A stretch of DNA of 64,000 nucleotides from positions 182,632 through 246,631 of the forward strand of contig NZ_JAJUBC010000004.1 in the NCBI RefSeq assembly GCF_028683095.1, given 5' to 3'. The notes under the pieces were generated by a model. That model was given only the letters and a program-made list of their open reading frames with translations. It was not told the origin of the DNA and searched no databases. This document shows positions 50,834 to 60,461 of this stretch, piece by piece. The first letter of the stretch is position 1, and each line of letters opens with the position of its first letter. Source of the DNA: Enterovibrio gelatinilyticus (GTDB lineage: Bacteria > Pseudomonadota > Gammaproteobacteria > Enterobacterales > Vibrionaceae). The translations under genes were made by a program, and so were the position numbers.

Positions 50834-50850
50834 AAGTGGTATGACCTCTT
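50834..50850. promoter_or_regulatory. Candidate FadR operator upstream of fadE
   Basis: AAGTGGTATGACCTCTT fits the FadR pattern ANCTGGTNNGACNNNTT with a single mismatch at the third base. It ends 39 bp before the fadE start, a place suited to repression. FadR regulation of fadE is established in E. coli and vibrios. Confidence 0.6.
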
Positions 50851-50889
50851 ACCAATTTAAGCTGGGTTGATGGATAAGGAGAACCTGAC

Positions 50890-53340
50890 ATGGCAACAAC
50901 CCTATATCTGATAACGTTCTTGGCAGTACTTGCACTTTTGGCCTATCACCGTGCTGGCCTAAAAATGTTCACTGCCGCAGCAGTAAGTTTGTTAATAGTT
51001 GGATCACTCCTTGGCAATGTTGGCCAAATATCGTGGTTGGTTTTCTTTGCTATAGCTATTCCACTTAATGTGCGTGCTTTTCGTGAAAGCTGGCTTAGCA
51101 AGCCGGCACTCAAGATGTTTAAAGGTGTAATGCCTGAAATGTCGCAAACAGAAAAGGAAGCCATTGATGCCGGCACTGTTTGGTGGGAAGCCGACCTTTT
51201 CCGGGGTGCGCCAGATTGGAACAAACTGCATGACATTCCTGCACCACGCTTGAGTGTTGAAGAGCGTGCTTTCCTTGACGGCCCTGTTAATGAAGTGTGC
51301 CGAATGGTCAATGACTACCAAGTGACACATGAACTTGCCGATCTTCCAGAAGACGTATGGCAGTACTTAAAAGACAACAAGTTCTTCGCCATGATCATCA
51401 AGAAAGAATACGGTGGTCTTGAGTTCTCTGCTTACGCACAATCCTTGGTTTTGCAAAAGCTTACCGGCGTTTCTAGTGTGCTATCTTCAACCGTTGGTGT
51501 ACCAAATAGCTTAGGCCCAGGCGAGCTGCTGCAACATTACGGTACCCGTGACCAAAAAGATTATTATCTGCCCCGTTTAGCAAATGGCCTTGAAATTCCA
51601 TGCTTTGCCCTGACTAGCCCAGAAGCAGGCTCCGATGCTGGCTCTATTCCTGATGAAGGCTTCGTCACAAAAGGTATGTGGCAAGGAGAGGAAGTGCTCG
51701 GCATGTCGATCACTTGGAATAAACGCTACATCACTCTTGCACCCGTTGCGACGGTGCTTGGTTTGGCATTCAAGCTCAAAGACCCCGACGGATTGCTTGG
51801 TAACGAAGCCGACCTAGGAATTACCTGTGCGTTAATCCCGACCGATCTCGATGGTGTAGAAATTGGCCGTCGACACTTCCCGCTGAACCTGCCATTCCAA
51901 AATGGTCCAACGCGCGGTAACAACATTTTCGTTCCTTTGGACTTCATCATTGGTGGTCCAGAAATGGCTGGTCAAGGCTGGCGCATGCTGGTCGAGTGTC
52001 TTTCAGTTGGTCGTGGTATTACGCTGCCTTCAAACTCAACGGGTGGACTCAAATCAGCCGCTTTGGCGACAGGTGCTTATGCTCGTATTCGACGCCAGTT
52101 CAAGTTACCTATCGGTAAAATGGAGGGTATCGAAGAGCCACTCGCTCGAATCGGTGGTAATGCGTATGTCATGGATGCCGCCAGTGCACTGACCGTGACA
52201 GGTATTGATTTGGGTGAAAAGCCTTCTGTTATCTCAGCGATTGTGAAATACCACTGTACGCACCGAGGTCAACGCAGTGTCATTGACGCGATGGATGTTG
52301 TCGGTGGTAAAGGTATATGCCTTGGGCCAAAGAACTTCTTAGCTCGAGGATATCAAGGCTCACCCATTGCCATTACAGTTGAAGGTGCGAACATTCTGAC
52401 ACGTTCAATGATCATTTATGGCCAGGGTGCCATTCGCTGTCATCCATTTGTGTTGACAGAAATGGAAGCCGCCTACAATGAAGACGAGCGTGAAGCGCTC
52501 AGCTCTTTTGACCAAGCGTTATTTGGCCACGTGGGCTTTGTGATCAGTAATCTTGTTCGTTCTATGTGGTTAGGCCTAACTGACGGTCGCACCTCTAGTA
52601 CCCCACGTAAGGATGACACGGCGCGTTATTACCAACAAATGAACCGCTACGCGTCAAACCTTGCACTCCTGTCTGACGTTTCAATGGCAATACTGGGTGG
52701 AAACCTTAAGCGTAAAGAACGTCTTTCCGCACGCCTTGGCGACGTGTTGAGTCAGCTTTATCTCGCCTCTTCTACCATGAAGCGATATGCCGATGAAGGC
52801 TACCAAAAGGCTGATATGCCATTGGTTCATTGGGGCATGCAGGACGCCTTGTATCAAACTGAGACGGCAATAATTGAGTTTCTAGATAACTTCCCTAGCC
52901 GTTGGGTCGCTGCGCCACTCCGCGTCATGCTGTTCCCATTTGGCACTCGTCGCACTAAGCCCAATGACCAACTGGATGGCAAAGTTGCTCAAATTTTGCA
53001 AACACCAGGAGAGTCAAGAAGCCGAATTGGTCGAGGGCAGTTCCTTGAAGCATCAGAACACAACCCAGTCGGTAAAATTGAAAAAGCACTTCTCGATATT
53101 TTAGCGGCTGAACCTGTCCACAAAAAGGTCTGTGATACGACAGGTCAAAAGCTACCATTCATGTTCCTCGACAAAGTGGCGCAGATTGGTTTGAGTGAAG
53201 GTGTGATCACCGACAAAGAGGCGGAAATTCTGTGCATCGCGGAAGCAGGTCGATTAGAAACCATCAATGTGGATGACTTTGAATCCGATGAGCTTGCCGC
53301 AGCGAGCAAGGCTTTGGATAAGGTTATTCATGCCGCATAG
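50890..53340 (+). CDS. fadE: Acyl-CoA dehydrogenase FadE
   Basis: An 816-residue enzyme for the first step of fatty acid beta-oxidation. Two N-terminal hydrophobic segments ([17 protein letters not shown] and [19 protein letters not shown]) suggest membrane attachment. The dehydrogenase core has [15 protein letters not shown] and a [16 protein letters not shown] segment, followed by the extended C-terminal domain specific to FadE. AAGGAGAACC precedes ATG 50890. It stands alone with its own terminator and a FadR-like operator. Confidence 0.94.
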   Translation: MATTLYLITFLAVLALLAYHRAGLKMFTAAAVSLLIVGSLLGNVGQISWLVFFAIAIPLNVRAFRESWLSKPALKMFKGVMPEMSQTEKEAIDAGTVWWEADLFRGAPDWNKLHDIPAPRLSVEERAFLDGPVNEVCRMVNDYQVTHELADLPEDVWQYLKDNKFFAMIIKKEYGGLEFSAYAQSLVLQKLTGVSSVLSSTVGVPNSLGPGELLQHYGTRDQKDYYLPRLANGLEIPCFALTSPEAGSDAGSIPDEGFVTKGMWQGEEVLGMSITWNKRYITLAPVATVLGLAFKLKDPDGLLGNEADLGITCALIPTDLDGVEIGRRHFPLNLPFQNGPTRGNNIFVPLDFIIGGPEMAGQGWRMLVECLSVGRGITLPSNSTGGLKSAALATGAYARIRRQFKLPIGKMEGIEEPLARIGGNAYVMDAASALTVTGIDLGEKPSVISAIVKYHCTHRGQRSVIDAMDVVGGKGICLGPKNFLARGYQGSPIAITVEGANILTRSMIIYGQGAIRCHPFVLTEMEAAYNEDEREALSSFDQALFGHVGFVISNLVRSMWLGLTDGRTSSTPRKDDTARYYQQMNRYASNLALLSDVSMAILGGNLKRKERLSARLGDVLSQLYLASSTMKRYADEGYQKADMPLVHWGMQDALYQTETAIIEFLDNFPSRWVAAPLRVMLFPFGTRRTKPNDQLDGKVAQILQTPGESRSRIGRGQFLEASEHNPVGKIEKALLDILAAEPVHKKVCDTTGQKLPFMFLDKVAQIGLSEGVITDKEAEILCIAEAGRLETINVDDFESDELAAASKALDKVIHAA

Positions 53341-53365
53341 TCTGGGCTAGCATTACTCGGGGCTC

Positions 53366-53397
53366 AAAAAAGGAGAAGCATAGCTTCTCCTTTTTTT
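53366..53397 (+). terminator. Terminator of fadE
   Basis: AAAAAGGAGAAGC, loop ATA, GCTTCTCCTTTTTTT, 26 bp after the fadE stop. Confidence 0.88.
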
Positions 53398-53500
53398 GTC
53401 TTTCATGTGCAGTTCTCGACACATGATCTAAAAACAGAATCACACACCACTTAACCACACCATTTCAACCCGAACAGTCATATAACCAAACAATGAAGCA

Positions 53501-54784
53501 TCACGCAGCTTTATCTGAATCTTCCGGTGGCGGCGCTTCTAATTCTTCTTCTGTTTCAGCCGCGAGCTTTTTCGCTTTGATTTTACGAATGATAAACCAA
53601 GTTAATATCGCCAGAACAAGCAGTAAGATGTTACCACCAATAATGGTGATCATTGCCATCTTGCGGTCTTCTTCTCGTTGTATGGCTTGAAGCCGTTCTT
53701 CTTCAATGCGCGCACGCTCCGCTTCTCTTTCTTCTCGCTCGAGCTTAGCCTTCTCAATGGCTTCGTAATCTGCCACGGCAAACGTCTGCTCGGGTAAATG
53801 AAAGACTAATGAACGCCCTGACAACTTGTCTGTACCGTAAAGCCACGCGAACCACTTGTGCTGTCCCGGCTCAGCAAAATTATCAATATCTACGTTTAGT
53901 GCTGTATATTCTTTACTGGAAACCCCTTGATATACTGAGGTTTTTCCTTTGGGGCCTTTAAATTCAGCATGTGCCGCTATGGATCCATTTTCGATACTGG
54001 CAGAGTCTGACTCCACGAGCAGATGATGAGGAAGTGCTTTTTTTCGGCTTTGCTTAAATGTCGCCATCAGAGGCGTTGGATATACGAGAACTTCTTGCTC
54101 TAACGTACGAAAAAACACGCCATTTCCAGACGTAACCCGCGCACGGTACTTTCCTGGCGCGGCATTGACTGGCAACTCAACGGTAAAAATGCCATCCCCC
54201 GCCACTTCATCCAACCCCGAACCATCATCGATAAATCGACCTAGTGACATTTCCTGTGGACGCTGATCAACGGGGATATCTTCCACACTCTCTAAGAACT
54301 CGGTGAACGTCACCGTCAATTCCACGCGATCGAGAAAATCTCGCAGGTTTAATGGCTCGCCTGCCTGCATTAAGCGTGCAGTGAACTTGAGGGTTTCTCC
54401 TTGATAGAGCCGATGAGGGAAGGTATCTACCTTCATACTCAGCTCTGACAAAATACGAATCTTATTCTCTGGTGTCACCTTACCTATTGCCTGCCACGGT
54501 CCGGGCATTGGGTCGAAAATCGAGACAATATCCATGTCAGGTTCTTTGTGCCAAGACACGTTGTCAGGGTGACGCCACTCATACAGTTTCGTGCCATCAG
54601 GTTGGACGAGAACAACAGGCTTACTTGGATTCTTGCGATAAATAACAAACGCAACCTGCGTAATGGTGGAATCGATACGAAAACGGTTATTCAACAATCG
54701 AATATCACGATCAGATGTCTGTTCCGCTGCGGCGCTGAACACAGTCAACAACGCAAGCAGCACGCCAAACCATCCCATTTTCAT
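53501..54784 (-). CDS. TIGR03503 family membrane-anchored protein
   Basis: A 427-residue protein with an N-terminal signal peptide (MKMGWFGVLLALLTVFSAAA), a large periplasmic region and one C-terminal membrane segment (ITIIGGNILLLVLAILTWFI), ending in an acidic tail. Before the membrane segment lies a charged coiled coil rich in Glu and Arg. The layout fits TIGR03503, a family of unknown role in vibrios and Shewanella. A metal-site-like DDGSGLDEVAGDGIF loop lies in the middle. It follows dnaQ by 11 bp, so the two are probably cotranscribed. Confidence 0.8.
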   Translation of the reverse strand: MKMGWFGVLLALLTVFSAAAEQTSDRDIRLLNNRFRIDSTITQVAFVIYRKNPSKPVVLVQPDGTKLYEWRHPDNVSWHKEPDMDIVSIFDPMPGPWQAIGKVTPENKIRILSELSMKVDTFPHRLYQGETLKFTARLMQAGEPLNLRDFLDRVELTVTFTEFLESVEDIPVDQRPQEMSLGRFIDDGSGLDEVAGDGIFTVELPVNAAPGKYRARVTSGNGVFFRTLEQEVLVYPTPLMATFKQSRKKALPHHLLVESDSASIENGSIAAHAEFKGPKGKTSVYQGVSSKEYTALNVDIDNFAEPGQHKWFAWLYGTDKLSGRSLVFHLPEQTFAVADYEAIEKAKLEREEREAERARIEEERLQAIQREEDRKMAMITIIGGNILLLVLAILTWFIIRKIKAKKLAAETEEELEAPPPEDSDKAA

Positions 54785-54795
54785 ATCATCTCCTG

Positions 54796-55524
54796 TTACC
54801 GCCAGAGACAGCTGCCGTTTTTCGCGATAACGTCCAGCTGCGCTTCATGTTCTATTAGTTCATCGGCAGATGCATGAATGATCTTTAATTTTTTTGTTCC
54901 CACTTCAACACGTCGAATGGACTCGTCATTGGTATCTTGCCCATTTGAATCCGTTCCGCTAAAGGACAGCGTTGTTTGCCCACCGGTCATTAACAAATAG
55001 ACGTCGGCAAGAATCTCGGCATCCAGCAAAGCACCGTGCAGTGTTCGGTGTGAGTTATCTATGCCATAACGGTCACAGAGCACATCCAGGTTGTTACGTT
55101 TGCCGGGGAAGATCTTCCTTGCCATCGCAAGGGTATCTGTGACCTTGCAATAGTCTTCAGTTTTGCCGATGCTCGGATCAACGGTCTGAAACTCGTTATC
55201 CATGAAACTAACGTCAAAGGGCGCATTGTGTGCGACCAACTCAGCCCCTTTAATGAACGCCAGAAATTCTTCATGAATGGCTGCGTATTCCGGCTTACCC
55301 ACCAAGAATTCATCGGTAATACCGTGAACGGAAATAGCCTCTGGGTCTATCTCGCGATCTGGCTTGATATACACATGAAAGTGTCGCCCCGTAAGCTTAC
55401 GGTTAACAATTTCAACGGCACCAATTTCAATAATTTTATGGCCTTCATAAACAGGGCCACCCTCACGGTTCATACCCGTGGTTTCTGTATCGAGAACGAT
55501 TATTCTGTCGTAACTGGCTTTCAT
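54796..55524 (-). CDS. dnaQ: DNA polymerase III epsilon subunit (proofreading exonuclease)
   Basis: A 242-residue 3'-5' exonuclease. The metal-binding acidic residues Asp12 and Glu14 lie in VLDTETTGM, the ExoII Asp in HNAPFDVSFMD and the ExoIII motif in HRTLHGALLDAEILADVY. The C-terminal part contacts the alpha subunit. Divergent from rnhA, the arrangement conserved in enterics and vibrios. Confidence 0.96.
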   Translation of the reverse strand: MKASYDRIIVLDTETTGMNREGGPVYEGHKIIEIGAVEIVNRKLTGRHFHVYIKPDREIDPEAISVHGITDEFLVGKPEYAAIHEEFLAFIKGAELVAHNAPFDVSFMDNEFQTVDPSIGKTEDYCKVTDTLAMARKIFPGKRNNLDVLCDRYGIDNSHRTLHGALLDAEILADVYLLMTGGQTTLSFSGTDSNGQDTNDESIRRVEVGTKKLKIIHASADELIEHEAQLDVIAKNGSCLWR

Positions 55525-55575
55525 GGCGTCACTTATGTCAGACTTGGCGATTAATTTAAATAGATACTAACAAAT

Positions 55576-56043
55576 ATGGTCAAGCAGGTAGAAATTTTCA
55601 CTGACGGATCTTGCCTCGGCAATCCAGGACCCGGTGGTTATGGGGTGGTTTTACGCTATAAGCAGCACGAAAAAGAGATAAGCGAAGGCTTTGAACTCAC
55701 CACTAACAACCGCATGGAATTACTTGCCGCTATTGTGGGACTTGCCAGCCTCAAAGAGCATTGCTCTGTGGTTTTGACTACCGACAGCCAGTACGTTCGA
55801 CAAGGTATCACTCAATGGATTCATAACTGGAAAAAACGTGGTTGGAAAACCGCGGATAAAAAAACCGTTAAGAATGCGGATCTTTGGCAAAAGCTAGACA
55901 AGGAAGCTCAGCGTCACACCATCGACTGGCAGTGGGTTAAAGGGCATGCAGGCCATCCGGAAAATGAACGTTGTGATGAACTGGCACGTGCTGGGGCAGA
56001 AAAACCCACTCAACCCGATACGGGTTACCAACCCAACGAGTAG
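55576..56043 (+). CDS. rnhA: Ribonuclease HI
   Basis: A 155-residue nuclease degrading RNA in RNA-DNA hybrids. Active-site residues are Asp10 ([14 protein letters not shown]), Glu48 (NNRMELLA), Asp70 (LTTDSQYV) and a late Asp in [10 protein letters not shown]. The basic handle loop [12 protein letters not shown] is present. Divergent from dnaQ with a 51-bp gap holding both promoters. Confidence 0.96.
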   Translation: MVKQVEIFTDGSCLGNPGPGGYGVVLRYKQHEKEISEGFELTTNNRMELLAAIVGLASLKEHCSVVLTTDSQYVRQGITQWIHNWKKRGWKTADKKTVKNADLWQKLDKEAQRHTIDWQWVKGHAGHPENERCDELARAGAEKPTQPDTGYQPNE

Positions 56044-56096
56044 TCAGCCTTCTTTATTGGATCAACGCTTGGTCAAACCACATACGACCCTAGCAT

Positions 56097-56831
56097 TCAA
56101 ATATCGCCAGATCCGGTTCGATAATTCACACTGACTGGCGATAAGCGTTTACGCAGTTTCCATTCAGGTTTTATCGGTTTCAATGGATAAGTACGCTTTC
56201 TCGCGACAATAAAATAAAGAGAGCCCATTGCTGGCAATAACCCAGAACACGCGTTTTCGAACCACACTCCACATGTACGGTGCTGCGTTGCAGGGATCAA
56301 GCCGAAACACGACATTTCAATGATCTCGTAGTTTAGTAACCCCAGCCAATCCCGAACACGAAGTGGACTGAACATTCTTCCATTCCACGGTAGTTTGTTT
56401 TTACGCCACGGAATTAAGCGGCCGATACCCATCAAACTGCTTGGATTGACGCCAGAAAGGACCAAGTAACCATCATCGATCATCACTCTATCAATTTCGC
56501 GTAATAATCGATGGGGGTCGCTAGAGTAATCCAATTGGTTAGCGAGAATGCAAACATCGAAGGCTTTATCAACAAACGGAAGCTGATAGCCGTCAGCCTC
56601 GACATTTCTTAATGGATTTAACTTATCAATGCAGACTTGATGTTGAATGTTACAATGCCCGCTGGTTAACTCGCAGCTAAGGCCACCAAGTTTGAGCATG
56701 TGGTAACCAAAACATCGTGGAAGCCATTCGTCCAATCGAGTCTGAATATGCGAGCACGCCCACTCACCATGGGCAAATTGATCCCATGTGTACGGGTATT
56801 CTAATGGACGTTGACTACGTGCTGGCTTCAT
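56097..56831 (-). CDS. yafS: SAM-dependent methyltransferase (YafS-like)
   Basis: A 244-residue class I methyltransferase-like protein. The SAM-binding core is shortened: LKLGGLSCEL stands in for the glycine loop, followed by ADGYQLPFVDKAFDVCILANQLDYSSDPHRLLREIDRVM of which only parts match the type 11 fold. It sits divergent from gloB as in E. coli yafS. The substrate is unknown. Confidence 0.85.
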   Translation of the reverse strand: MKPARSQRPLEYPYTWDQFAHGEWACSHIQTRLDEWLPRCFGYHMLKLGGLSCELTSGHCNIQHQVCIDKLNPLRNVEADGYQLPFVDKAFDVCILANQLDYSSDPHRLLREIDRVMIDDGYLVLSGVNPSSLMGIGRLIPWRKNKLPWNGRMFSPLRVRDWLGLLNYEIIEMSCFGLIPATQHRTCGVWFENACSGLLPAMGSLYFIVARKRTYPLKPIKPEWKLRKRLSPVSVNYRTGSGDI

Positions 56832-56862
56832 AGAGTATTTGAGTTATAGCTGGAGAGTAAAA

Positions 56863-57621
56863 ATGCTATCGATATCAAGCATACCCGCATTTAATGACAA
56901 TTACATCTGGTTACTAAAAAATGATGACAATCATTGTCTTGTTGTCGATCCCGGCGACGCAAAGCCCGTACTCACATATCTGGCAGAGCATGAGCTTATC
57001 TTAGACGCAATACTGCTTACTCACCATCATCATGACCACGTTGGTGGTGTCGAAGCATTAACATCTGTCTATTCAAGTGCTGCTGTTTATGGCCCATCCA
57101 CCGAACGATTCCCACAAGTCACCCACCCTCTTGAAGATGGTGCATCGTTTTCTTTGTTCAACACGCAATTTACCGTTTTACAAGTCCCTGGACATACTGT
57201 TGACCACATCGCTTATCATGCAGATGGCAAGCTCTTTTGTGGTGACACCTTGTTCTCTGGTGGGTGTGGTCGCCTTTTTGAGGGTACCCCCTCTCAGATG
57301 CATTCCTCTTTGATGCGCCTCGCCGCTTTTCCTGACGAAACATTGGTGTTTTGCACGCACGAATACACACAATCAAACTTGAAATTTGCTCAAGTGGTTG
57401 AACCCAGCAATACTGCGCTTGGTGAGTATGTACTCACTGTTACCAATTTACGGGCTATCAATAAAATGACATTGCCGTCAACGATAGGTCGCGAAAAGAG
57501 CATTAATCCGTTTTTGCGCGCGAATCACGCTTCAGTAAAAGAAGCAGTGAAACATACTGCGACAGACAGCTCTGATATTGAAACTTTTGCAGCGCTCAGA
57601 CGTTGGAAAGATGAATTTTGA
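56863..57621 (+). CDS. gloB: Hydroxyacylglutathione hydrolase (glyoxalase II)
   Basis: A 252-residue metallo-beta-lactamase-fold enzyme that hydrolyses S-lactoylglutathione, ending methylglyoxal detoxification. Start 56863 (MLSISSIPAF) has TGGAGAG upstream. The dinuclear metal motif is LTHHHHDHVGG (residues 53-63), with further ligands in VPGHTVDHIAYH, FCGDTLFSGGCGR and FCTHEYT. Length is normal. Confidence 0.96.
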   Translation: MLSISSIPAFNDNYIWLLKNDDNHCLVVDPGDAKPVLTYLAEHELILDAILLTHHHHDHVGGVEALTSVYSSAAVYGPSTERFPQVTHPLEDGASFSLFNTQFTVLQVPGHTVDHIAYHADGKLFCGDTLFSGGCGRLFEGTPSQMHSSLMRLAAFPDETLVFCTHEYTQSNLKFAQVVEPSNTALGEYVLTVTNLRAINKMTLPSTIGREKSINPFLRANHASVKEAVKHTATDSSDIETFAALRRWKDEF

Positions 57622-57693
57622 CGCAAGTCACTTGTAAGCAAACGTATAGGCCGATTATTATCATCGACCAATTTTTGAAAGGTTAATCTATTA

Positions 57694-59265
57694 ATGAAGT
57701 TCCGTTATGTATTAGTGGGATCGATGTTTCTCGCGGGATGCCAATTAACAGGGCAAGATGACGTCGCAACAACGACTAATACGCCAGATCAACAGGAAAC
57801 CTTGCAAGCCAAGGAAGCAACAACAGCCCATCAAGTTGAAACGCTTGAACCTAAGGTTGAAGCACCTGTTATTACTCCACAGAATCAGGAGGATGTCTGG
57901 AATCGGATTGCCATGCAAATGGACATGCCCGTCCCTGAAAACAAACGAGTTAAGTACTATCGTAATTGGTACTTAAAGCACCCTCAGCATCTCCATACTG
58001 TCGCAAAACGCGCAGAGCCTTTCCTCCACCTAATCACTGAAAAGGTAGAAGAACGCGGCATTCCGCTAGAGATTGCGTTACTTCCTGTTGTTGAAAGTTC
58101 ATTTGACCAATTTGCATACTCACATGGTCGTGCTGCGGGATTGTGGCAATTCGTACCGGAAACGGGTCGCCGCTTCGGTCTCGAGCAAAACTGGTGGTAT
58201 GACGGCCGTCGAGACGTTGTCGCGTCGACTGACGCAGCATTAGATTTATTGGAGTATCTCCACAAGAAATTTGATGGTGACTGGCTCCATGCACTTGCAG
58301 CCTACAATACCGGTGAAGGGCGTGTATTTCGTGCTATTCGCAAAAACAAAGCGGCGGGTAAGCCTACTGATTTTTGGTCACTGTCTTTACCCAAAGAAAC
58401 CAGTGGCTATGTGCCGAAACTCATTGCTGTTGCCGATGTCGTCAAAAACAAAGAAAAGTACGGTTTAGTGCTACCGAAAATTGCGAACCATTCGGTACTC
58501 GAAGTTGTAGAGCCTAATGTTCAAATGGATTTAGCACTTGCCGCTAACTACGCCGGACTCTCATTGTCTGAGTTACAAAGCTTAAACCCTGCTTATAACC
58601 ACTGGGCAACATCTCCGGATGACAATAACAAACTTCTATTGCCTAAAACCAACGTGGAGCAATTCACAACCAACCTTGCTGAGAATAACAACCAAGGTAT
58701 TAAGGTCACCCGCTACAAAGTACAAGGCGGCGACTCATTGGGCACAATTGCGCAACGACACAATACAACAATAAAAGTGATACAGCGGGCAAACAGCATC
58801 AAAGGAACAAATATCCGTGTTGGTCAACATTTGCTAATCCCTGTGGCACTAAAAGATGAGAGTCAGTACTCACTGAGCGCACCTCAACGTCTTGCAAAAA
58901 TGACGAGCAAAAAGCGCGGCGATATTAAGCTGACTCACAAGGTAACAAAAGGGGATAGTTTTTGGACTATATCTCGTAAGCATGGCGTCGCTCACAGTGA
59001 TCTAGCGCGATGGAATGGTATGAGCCCGAAAGACACACTGCGTATCGGTCAAGATTTGGTCGTGTGGAAAAAAGCAGAAGAAGGGGCTCGCATACGTACT
59101 ATTTTTTACAAAATCCGCGAAGGAGACTCGCTAAGCGGAATTGCCTCTCGATATAAGGTTTCTGTGACTGATCTGATTAAGTGGAACTCTTTAAAGAAAA
59201 ACGCTTATATCCAGCCAGGGCAACAATTGAAACTCTATATCGATGTAACAAAAGTCAGCGCATAA
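57694..59265 (+). CDS. mltD: Membrane-bound lytic murein transglycosylase D
   Basis: A 523-residue outer-membrane lipoprotein that cleaves peptidoglycan glycan strands with formation of anhydromuropeptides. The lipobox is FLAGC (Cys16). Catalytic Glu134 is in LLPVVESSFDQF, followed by GRAAGLWQFVPETGRRFGL and the AAYNTGEGRV motif. Three LysM repeats follow at about 345-390, 405-450 and 470-515, one more than in the usual E. coli form. It is located after gloB as in E. coli. Confidence 0.95.
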   Translation: MKFRYVLVGSMFLAGCQLTGQDDVATTTNTPDQQETLQAKEATTAHQVETLEPKVEAPVITPQNQEDVWNRIAMQMDMPVPENKRVKYYRNWYLKHPQHLHTVAKRAEPFLHLITEKVEERGIPLEIALLPVVESSFDQFAYSHGRAAGLWQFVPETGRRFGLEQNWWYDGRRDVVASTDAALDLLEYLHKKFDGDWLHALAAYNTGEGRVFRAIRKNKAAGKPTDFWSLSLPKETSGYVPKLIAVADVVKNKEKYGLVLPKIANHSVLEVVEPNVQMDLALAANYAGLSLSELQSLNPAYNHWATSPDDNNKLLLPKTNVEQFTTNLAENNNQGIKVTRYKVQGGDSLGTIAQRHNTTIKVIQRANSIKGTNIRVGQHLLIPVALKDESQYSLSAPQRLAKMTSKKRGDIKLTHKVTKGDSFWTISRKHGVAHSDLARWNGMSPKDTLRIGQDLVVWKKAEEGARIRTIFYKIREGDSLSGIASRYKVSVTDLIKWNSLKKNAYIQPGQQLKLYIDVTKVSA

Positions 59266-59292
59266 CTTCAACTTAATTGATATATAAAACAT

Positions 59293-59324
59293 AAAGCGCC
59301 TTGTGTTCTCACAAGGCGCTTTTT
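59293..59324. terminator. Bidirectional terminator between mltD and LysR gene
   Basis: AAAGCGCCTTGT, loop GTTCTC, ACAAGGCGCTTTTT between convergent genes. Confidence 0.88.
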
Positions 59325-59337
59325 GCATGAAGAGAAA

Positions 59338-60243
59338 TCACATCACCATTGGATGTCGCTTCATCATTCTAATCCCTTCACGCTTAAAGCAGTCAACAAG
59401 TGGGTTTTCTGCCATATCAGCACGCCATACGAACGACAAAGAACGCGCCATTTTAAGCTCAGGGACGTTAAGCGCTACGAGTTTTCCGCTTTCAATGTAT
59501 GGTTCAACGTCGAGGTACGGGAGACAAGTTAAGTAAGAGCCATTCGCGACTAAGCTTCGAATCACAGGCACATGCTCGTACTCTCGCCAGACATCAAGAT
59601 CTTCAATATGGTGGCAAATGGAGCTTTCGAATGCCGTTCTTGTCCCTGAACCTTGCTCTCGCAATACCCATTTAGCTTGCTCTAATTGTGCAATACTCAC
59701 GTGATCATAGCGTGAAAAGGGATGGTGAGCGGAAGCGACAATAGTTAGGTGGTCATTGCACCAGGGTTCCTGATGAAGACGATTATCATCACAGCGCCCT
59801 TCGATAATGCCGAGGTCATAACGATAATCAAGCACACCAGCAATGACTGAACTCGTACTATGAACGCCTAAAGAAATTCGAATTTCTGGAAAGTCACTAT
59901 CAATAATACTGATAAGGTCTGGCACCAAATGTTCTGCAGGGGTTTGACTTGCTCCCAGTCGAATTTCACCACTGAGCAAGTGCTGCTCATAAATGCCCAT
60001 TTCAATCTGTTTTGCGTCTCGTAAAAGTCGCTTGGCTTTAGGCCTCAACCAACTTCCCCAATGAGTAAGCATTAACCCCTTACCCTTTCGCTCAAACAGA
60101 GGACGTCCTAGCATCTTTTCGAGCTGAGACAATGACATACTGGTTGCAGACTGTGTCAGTGAAAGGATTTCAGCGGCTTGGCTAACGCTTCCCGTGTCCG
60201 CTACGGTATCAAAGACCGCAAGCTGTTTCAGTGAATATCTCAC
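59338..60243 (-). CDS. LysR-family regulator divergent from the FocA-CBS gene
   Basis: A regulator of about 301 residues from GTG 60243 (reading VRYSLKQLAV, translated with Met), with GGGAG upstream; an ATG at 60273 adds ten non-conserved residues. Residues 1-65 hold the LysR helix-turn-helix (SVSQAAEILSLTQSATSMSLSQLE), the rest the ligand-binding domain. It resembles the YeiE/CysB-like subgroup. Being divergent from the transporter gene, it probably controls it, with formate or another small acid as possible ligand. Confidence 0.87.
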   Translation of the reverse strand: MRYSLKQLAVFDTVADTGSVSQAAEILSLTQSATSMSLSQLEKMLGRPLFERKGKGLMLTHWGSWLRPKAKRLLRDAKQIEMGIYEQHLLSGEIRLGASQTPAEHLVPDLISIIDSDFPEIRISLGVHSTSSVIAGVLDYRYDLGIIEGRCDDNRLHQEPWCNDHLTIVASAHHPFSRYDHVSIAQLEQAKWVLREQGSGTRTAFESSICHHIEDLDVWREYEHVPVIRSLVANGSYLTCLPYLDVEPYIESGKLVALNVPELKMARSLSFVWRADMAENPLVDCFKREGIRMMKRHPMVM

Positions 60244-60461
60244 CGTGGTATTTCTCCCTAGATAACCAAACAAATAACCCTTTTATTTTTATGTATTCAT
60301 TGTACCTAGTGCGAAAAAATCATCAATTATTCTGAATACAATTCAAAGAATTATCAATTGTACTTGATGCAGTTCACTCAATTAATCTGATTAGGAAGTC
60401 AGGCATTTCGCCAAACACAGTGAAAGGAAAAACACATGAATAATCTTCGGGAGGAAAGGTA
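60244..60461. promoter_or_regulatory. Divergent LysR/focA-like intergenic regulatory region
   Basis: This 218-bp AT-rich gap carries LysR-type dyads such as ATTCTGAAT followed by ATTCAAAGAAT at about 60331-60353, and ATCAATTGTACTTGAT around 60354-60369. A clear GGGAGGAAAGG ribosome binding site lies just before the transporter start. Operators cannot be assigned exactly. Confidence 0.4.
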
